Positions 34,435-37,598 of a stretch of 37,598 nt of DNA are shown piece by piece. Position 1 is the stretch's first letter. The number at the start of each line of letters is the position of its first letter. The DNA comes from Alphaproteobacteria bacterium (GTDB taxonomy: Bacteria > Pseudomonadota > Alphaproteobacteria > Micavibrionales > Micavibrionaceae): contig JAJFGW010000014.1 in assembly GCA_021775915.1 (NCBI GenBank), forward strand, positions 1-37,598. Reading direction: 5' to 3'. The notes below the pieces were generated by a model. That model had not been told where the DNA came from and made no database searches. It was given only the letters and a program-made list of their open reading frames with translations. The position numbers were made by a program, and so were the translations under genes.

Positions 34435-34935
34435 TTAATCTTTCTTGCGGAACTGATCAAGTGAGACAACCTCGCCGGTTTTATCACCTTTTTTCGTGTC
34501 CTTATCGCCTTCGCCCTCGTCATCATCAAGGAAGCCTTCCGGATCAAAATCAGGGCCGCCATCTTCGCCCAAGGGCTGGAACTGCAACGCAAAATTAACA
34601 GAAGGGTCGGCAAAAATAGTAATGGCCGCCAGCGGCACAACCAGATTCTCCGGCACATTATTAAAGGACAGCGTGACATTCATCTTTTCGTCATCAACGC
34701 CAAGGTCATAAAACTGGTATTGCAGGACGATCGTCATTTCCCCCGGATAGCGGTCACGCAGGTAATCCGGTATATTCACGCCAGGAAAATCAGTCATAAA
34801 GGTAATGTAAAAATGATGGTCACCGGGCAATCCATCTTCCATAACTTCTTCAACGGCCTGCTTGACCACACCGCGCAGGGCATGCTCGACCATTTTATCG
34901 TAGCGCAGGACATTGTCTTCTTCGTTATCACTCAT
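34435..34935 (-). CDS. sspB: SspB-family ClpXP protease adaptor (alphaproteobacterial form)
   Basis: SspB binds the ssrA tag on rescued proteins and delivers them to ClpXP. The N-terminal 110 residues match the SspB fold (HFYITFMTDFPGVNIPDYLRDRYPGEMTIVLQYQFYDLGV, FNNVPENLVVPLAAITIFADPS). An acidic linker (GFLDDDEGEGDKD) then leads to the ClpX-binding end EVVSLDQFRKK. Length (166) is typical. It is the first gene of the unit sspB-hydrolase-ABC ATPase. The tag-encoding ssrA piece lies about 2.5 kb away on the same strand, so both sides of the tag-recognition system are in the window. Confidence 0.92.
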   Translation of the reverse strand: MSDNEEDNVLRYDKMVEHALRGVVKQAVEEVMEDGLPGDHHFYITFMTDFPGVNIPDYLRDRYPGEMTIVLQYQFYDLGVDDEKMNVTLSFNNVPENLVVPLAAITIFADPSVNFALQFQPLGEDGGPDFDPEGFLDDDEGEGDKDTKKGDKTGEVVSLDQFRKKD

Positions 34936-35090
34936 AATTAATCAGTCGCAGATTTGCAGGGGGGAAATCAAGGAAATAAACTTCTTACCCCTAATGATTC
35001 GCATAGACTGCCCCTATAAATCCATAGCGGACTCATCTTTACCTCAATATAGCTGTGGAAAAAACAGTAAGAGCTTATATAATCAGAGCC

Positions 35091-35957
35091 ATGACTCTTC
35101 ATGATCACCATACATTCAAAGGCATTCTTTTCTCTATTGCGGGCTTTAGTCTCTGGTCCTGCGGCGATGCCGCCTATAAATATTTAAGCGAATTTTACGG
35201 TATGGGGCTGCTGATCTTTGCAAATGCAGCCTTGGTTACCGCCGCTTTGCTAGTGATGTCCCCCTGGCTTGGCGGATTAAAACAAACCTTTCAAACGAAA
35301 AAACTCAAACTTCATTTTTTTCGAGGATTTCTAATTTTCTTACAGGTCGCCGGGGTCGTTTACGGCTTTAGCCACATGTCGATGACAAAAACATATTCAA
35401 TCGTGTTTATCGCCCCTCTTTTTGCCACGCTTCTTTCCATTCCCCTGCTAAAGGAAAAAGTGCATTTGCAGCAATGGCTCGCTATCGCGATTGGATTTGT
35501 CGGCATTCTGGTGATATTACGCCCCGGCGTCATACCGCTGGAACCGGCCGTGGCGGCAGTTATTTTTTCAGCGCTGTGTTTTTCATTGTCTAACATTCTA
35601 ATCAGGAAAATAGGTCACGAAGGGGAGACACTGCTAGCGTGGGGATTAATACCGCAAATTGTCATGCTTGCCTGCTCTGCCGTTCTCTATGCCATGAATT
35701 TTGAATTATTTCAGCTCGTGCATTTACCTCTTTTTATCTTTTTAGGGGCGATGTCGTCCGGCGGTATTATCTGCATTGCTCTTGCTTTTATCTATGCCCC
35801 GCCCGCCATTGCCGCGCCGTTCCATTACGTTCAAATGCTCTGGGCGGTTCTGTTCGGCTTCACACTTTTTGGGGATGTTCCCGACTTATGGACGGGAGCC
35901 GGTGCCGTAACCATTGTCACCAGCGGTCTTTGGCTGATAAAAGCCAAACGGCCCTGA
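35091..35957 (+). CDS. EamA/DMT-superfamily transporter
   Basis: About ten hydrophobic segments form two EamA repeats; the second begins near LEPAVAAVIFSALCFSLSNILIRK. Gly/Pro-rich helices and the repeat phrases (GILFSIAGFSLWSCGDAAYKYL, PLFATLLSIPLLKE, WTGAGAVTIVTSGLWL) are typical of drug/metabolite exporters, with 289 residues. ATG 35091 (MTLHDHH) is preferred over an in-frame GTG at 35055, though neither has a good ribosome site. The substrate cannot be told. It is divergent from sspB and convergent with the DegP-like protease gene. Confidence 0.9.
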   Translation: MTLHDHHTFKGILFSIAGFSLWSCGDAAYKYLSEFYGMGLLIFANAALVTAALLVMSPWLGGLKQTFQTKKLKLHFFRGFLIFLQVAGVVYGFSHMSMTKTYSIVFIAPLFATLLSIPLLKEKVHLQQWLAIAIGFVGILVILRPGVIPLEPAVAAVIFSALCFSLSNILIRKIGHEGETLLAWGLIPQIVMLACSAVLYAMNFELFQLVHLPLFIFLGAMSSGGIICIALAFIYAPPAIAAPFHYVQMLWAVLFGFTLFGDVPDLWTGAGAVTIVTSGLWLIKAKRP

Positions 35958-35971
35958 CTTCCATCAGGGCC
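35950..35971. terminator. Hairpin between EamA transporter and protease genes
   Basis: GGCCCTGA (35950-35957, containing the transporter stop) pairs perfectly with TCAGGGCC (35964-35971) around six bases. On the minus strand, GTTTGGCTTTT follows, so it may end transcription of the protease gene. On the plus strand there is no T run. Confidence 0.5.
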
Positions 35972-36002
35972 GCCGGATATAAAAATCAGATAATGACGAT
36001 GC

Positions 36003-37208
36003 TTATTTAGGGCCGTTCGGAACAAAGCCGCGCCGCCCAGAAGGTTTAGGTGCCTGCGCTTTATCATAATCGCCAATCGTAACATTGATTGTCACTTCTG
36101 CGTTATCGCGCCAAACAGTCACATCCACTTTGTCACCAGCGTTTGCCATGGCAACGATACGCGGTAAATCACGCGCCGTATCAACAGTTTTGCCATCAAA
36201 TTTTAAAATGACATCACCCTGTTTCAGACCAGCATCAGCCGCCGGACCGTCAGGAATCACCCCGGCGATTATCGCCCCATGGGCGCTATCCATGCCGAGC
36301 TTATCAAGCATATTATCCGTTACAGCGCCGATCTGAACACCAAACCAGCCGCGATGCACTTTACCATCTTTAGCACTCTGTATTTTATCGGCGACAGCCT
36401 TGACCAGATTGGACGGAATAGCAAAACCAATTCCGATAGAGCCGCCAGCTTGACCGCCCTGCTGACCACCGCCGCCACCAGAGATAATGGCCGTATTCAT
36501 ACCAATAACCTCGCCAGCAAGATTAAACAGCGCGCCGCCGGAGTTTCCGGCATTAATAGAAGCATCTGTCTGAAGGTAATTATCATAAGGGCCAGAACCA
36601 ATATTTCTCCCTGTAGCCGAAACAATACCCATTGTTACCGTCGTACCCAAACCAAGCGGCTGGCCTATGGCAATGACAGTTTCCCCGACCTCCATGGCAT
36701 CACTATCACCAAGCTCAACCTGATGAGAAAGCGGCGTATCACAGTCTGTTTTTATCACGGCGACATCAACCTTGTCATCTCTACCAATGAGCGTCGCGTT
36801 ACGTACCGTACCATCTTCAAAGCGAACCTTAAGGGCATCAGCATCTCCGGCAACATGGTTGTTCGTGTAAATGATACATTCCTGTTTATCGACAACATAT
36901 CCTGAACCAGCGCCTCCGGGACGGAGATTCGGCTTATTGTCTTTATTGCCCTCGTTAAACTTGTCTAAAAAATCCTGAAAAGGATTGGGCGCGGCACCGG
37001 GTTGTTTAGGTTGCTGTTTAAAAGAACCCGCAGGCCCCTTGGCCTTTGTCATGGTAGACACCCCAACTGTCGCCGGTAATATTTTTTTTACCAACTCCGC
37101 ACGCTCGTCTGAATCATGCTTCAATGAGTGATGCGCATCCGCAGGCGATCCCGCGACAACCAAAAAGGTAAACGCCAATGGCGCTGCCAAAGCTTTAGCT
37201 AATTTCAT
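36003..37208 (-). CDS. DegP/DegQ-type (HtrA) periplasmic serine protease, one PDZ domain
   Basis: A signal peptide (MKLAKALAAPLAFTFLVVAGSPADA) exports the protein. The trypsin-like domain has the triad H118 (TNNHVA), D148 (KVDVAVI) and S223 (GNSGGALF). One PDZ domain follows (about 290-385, with GVIPDGPAADAGLKQGDVILKFDGKTV). A Gly/Gln-rich loop (GGGGGQQGGQAGG) lies after the active Ser. With a single PDZ it is closer to DegS in layout, but the cleaved signal suggests a free periplasmic protease. It degrades or refolds damaged envelope proteins. A perfect AGGGAGG precedes the ATG. The basic end (SGRRGFVPNGPK) is unusual. Confidence 0.94.
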   Translation of the reverse strand: MKLAKALAAPLAFTFLVVAGSPADAHHSLKHDSDERAELVKKILPATVGVSTMTKAKGPAGSFKQQPKQPGAAPNPFQDFLDKFNEGNKDNKPNLRPGGAGSGYVVDKQECIIYTNNHVAGDADALKVRFEDGTVRNATLIGRDDKVDVAVIKTDCDTPLSHQVELGDSDAMEVGETVIAIGQPLGLGTTVTMGIVSATGRNIGSGPYDNYLQTDASINAGNSGGALFNLAGEVIGMNTAIISGGGGGQQGGQAGGSIGIGFAIPSNLVKAVADKIQSAKDGKVHRGWFGVQIGAVTDNMLDKLGMDSAHGAIIAGVIPDGPAADAGLKQGDVILKFDGKTVDTARDLPRIVAMANAGDKVDVTVWRDNAEVTINVTIGDYDKAQAPKPSGRRGFVPNGPK

Positions 37209-37315
37209 AGTATCCTCCCTAAATTTTTACGTTTGATGGAGGAACGCTAAAATCTTTTATACGGAAATGCAAGTTATAAAAAATAAAATATTTATTAGGG
37301 AAAATAAATAGGTTT

Positions 37316-37399
37316 TGTTGCTGTGCCTGAACCTAAAAAGTGGCGGTTTCTGTTGCTAGACTCAGAATTTTAAAGAAAATGGGCCGGTTCTGTTGCTAG
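37316..37399. repeat. Three TGTTGCT-containing units downstream of ssrA
   Basis: TGTTGCT starts at 37316, 37351 and 37391, each after a GG-rich or T-rich word (GGTTT, GGCGGTTTC, GGGCCGGTTC). The two right-hand copies share about 12 identical bases (GGTTTC/GGTTC then TGTTGCTAG). On the minus strand they follow the tmRNA tag. Confidence 0.6.
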
Positions 37400-37408
37400 G
37401 CCCGGCCC
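37373..37408 (-). terminator. Possible terminator after the ssrA tag piece
   Basis: On the minus strand, GGGCCGG pairs with CCGGCCC (37402-37408 with 37381-37387) around a 14-base loop containing CTAGCAACAG, then ATTTTCTTT follows. The stem is strong and the T tract imperfect. Confidence 0.4.
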
Positions 37409-37598
37409 GGCCCCACCTAATTCAGGTCAATGAAAAAGGAATTGATTTGCATCTAATAACTACCGTCTTAGGCAGCGATAGCAACGAGTCCGTTGTTATC
37501 ATTCGATGCGACTTTTAAGTTGTCATTTGCAACTATAAAATAGCCCGATAACGGCGGTACCATGCCGGATACAGACTTATGCCTTTACCACGCGTGTC
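37409..37598 (-). ncRNA. ssrA: tmRNA (ssrA), tag-encoding part; cut at window edge
   Basis: On the minus strand, GCA at 37529-37527 opens a frame reading ANDNLKVA-SNDNN-GLVAIAA and then TAA. The ANDN start and the small hydrophobic -AIAA end are those of alphaproteobacterial tmRNA tags; TATAGTT before the resume codon and the GC-rich, pseudoknot-like stretch to its right fit as well. No T-arm or acceptor with CCA follows before the protease gene. That agrees with the permuted two-piece tmRNA of alphaproteobacteria, in which the CCA-bearing piece lies upstream, beyond the right edge. tmRNA rescues ribosomes stalled on broken mRNA, and the tag sends the product to ClpXP, helped by SspB. The 3' end given is approximate. 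Confidence 0.8.

Noticed and set aside
37321-37360. T-arm of a one-piece tmRNA
   Set aside because: The minus strand contains GGTTCAGG, but it lacks a closing stem, an acceptor strand and CCA.

Overview
The window looks like chromosomal DNA of an alphaproteobacterium of middling GC content. The evidence is the syntenic block pyrB-plsY-dprA-topA-rnr with rpmG further on, an alphaproteobacterial-type SspB adaptor, and a tmRNA gene whose tag begins ANDN and which has no tRNA-like 3' end after the tag, as expected for the permuted two-piece tmRNA of this class. A Micavibrio-like or rhodospirillalean lineage is my guess from the style of the pilus genes; the sequence alone does not settle the genus.

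Layout. (1) 1-8596, minus strand: a type IVb-pilus/type II secretion-like operon. In transcription order it holds a CheY-like receiver, a secretin lipoprotein, a periplasmic protein with Ig-like repeats and a PilP/GspC-like tail, a PilB/GspE ATPase, a GspF platform protein, two bitopic membrane proteins and the start of a prepilin-like protein at the left edge. (2) 8831-9334, plus: a short A24 prepilin peptidase divergent from that operon. (3) 9350-17458, plus: pyrB, plsY, dprA, topA, a small membrane protein and rnr, with a composite repeat (hairpin plus 10-nt-period array) just before dprA. (4) 17485-19058, minus: a Met/His-rich outer-membrane barrel and a DUF2946 protein, probably copper-linked. 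(5) 19177-22586: rpmG (enlarged L33), a divergent SDF-fold symporter with a long soluble N-terminus, two divergent HTH regulators and tRNA-Glu(UUC). (6) 22616-31143: a complete five-step histidine utilisation set (hutH, hutU, hutI, hutF, hutG), with HutF fused to ankyrin repeats and a Tiki/ChaN-like lipoprotein inside the operon. (7) 31291-37598: a methyltransferase, an orphan receiver, the tight operon sspB-hydrolase-ABC ATPase, an EamA transporter, a DegP/DegQ-type protease and the tag-encoding part of ssrA.

How the genes work together. HutH makes urocanate, HutU imidazolonepropionate, HutI formiminoglutamate, HutF formylglutamate and HutG glutamate plus formate. No hut regulator or histidine transporter is visible. 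The pilus genes together with the prepilin peptidase supply most of an envelope-spanning pilus or secretion machine. SspB and ssrA, about 2.5 kb apart, belong to the same ribosome-rescue and ClpXP proteolysis route.

No stretch resembles a known defence island, CRISPR array, insertion sequence or prophage. The most unusual items are the HutF-ankyrin fusion, the SDF transporter with altered cation and substrate residues, the Ig-like/PilP-like pilus protein, the composite repeat before dprA and the long tmRNA tag.
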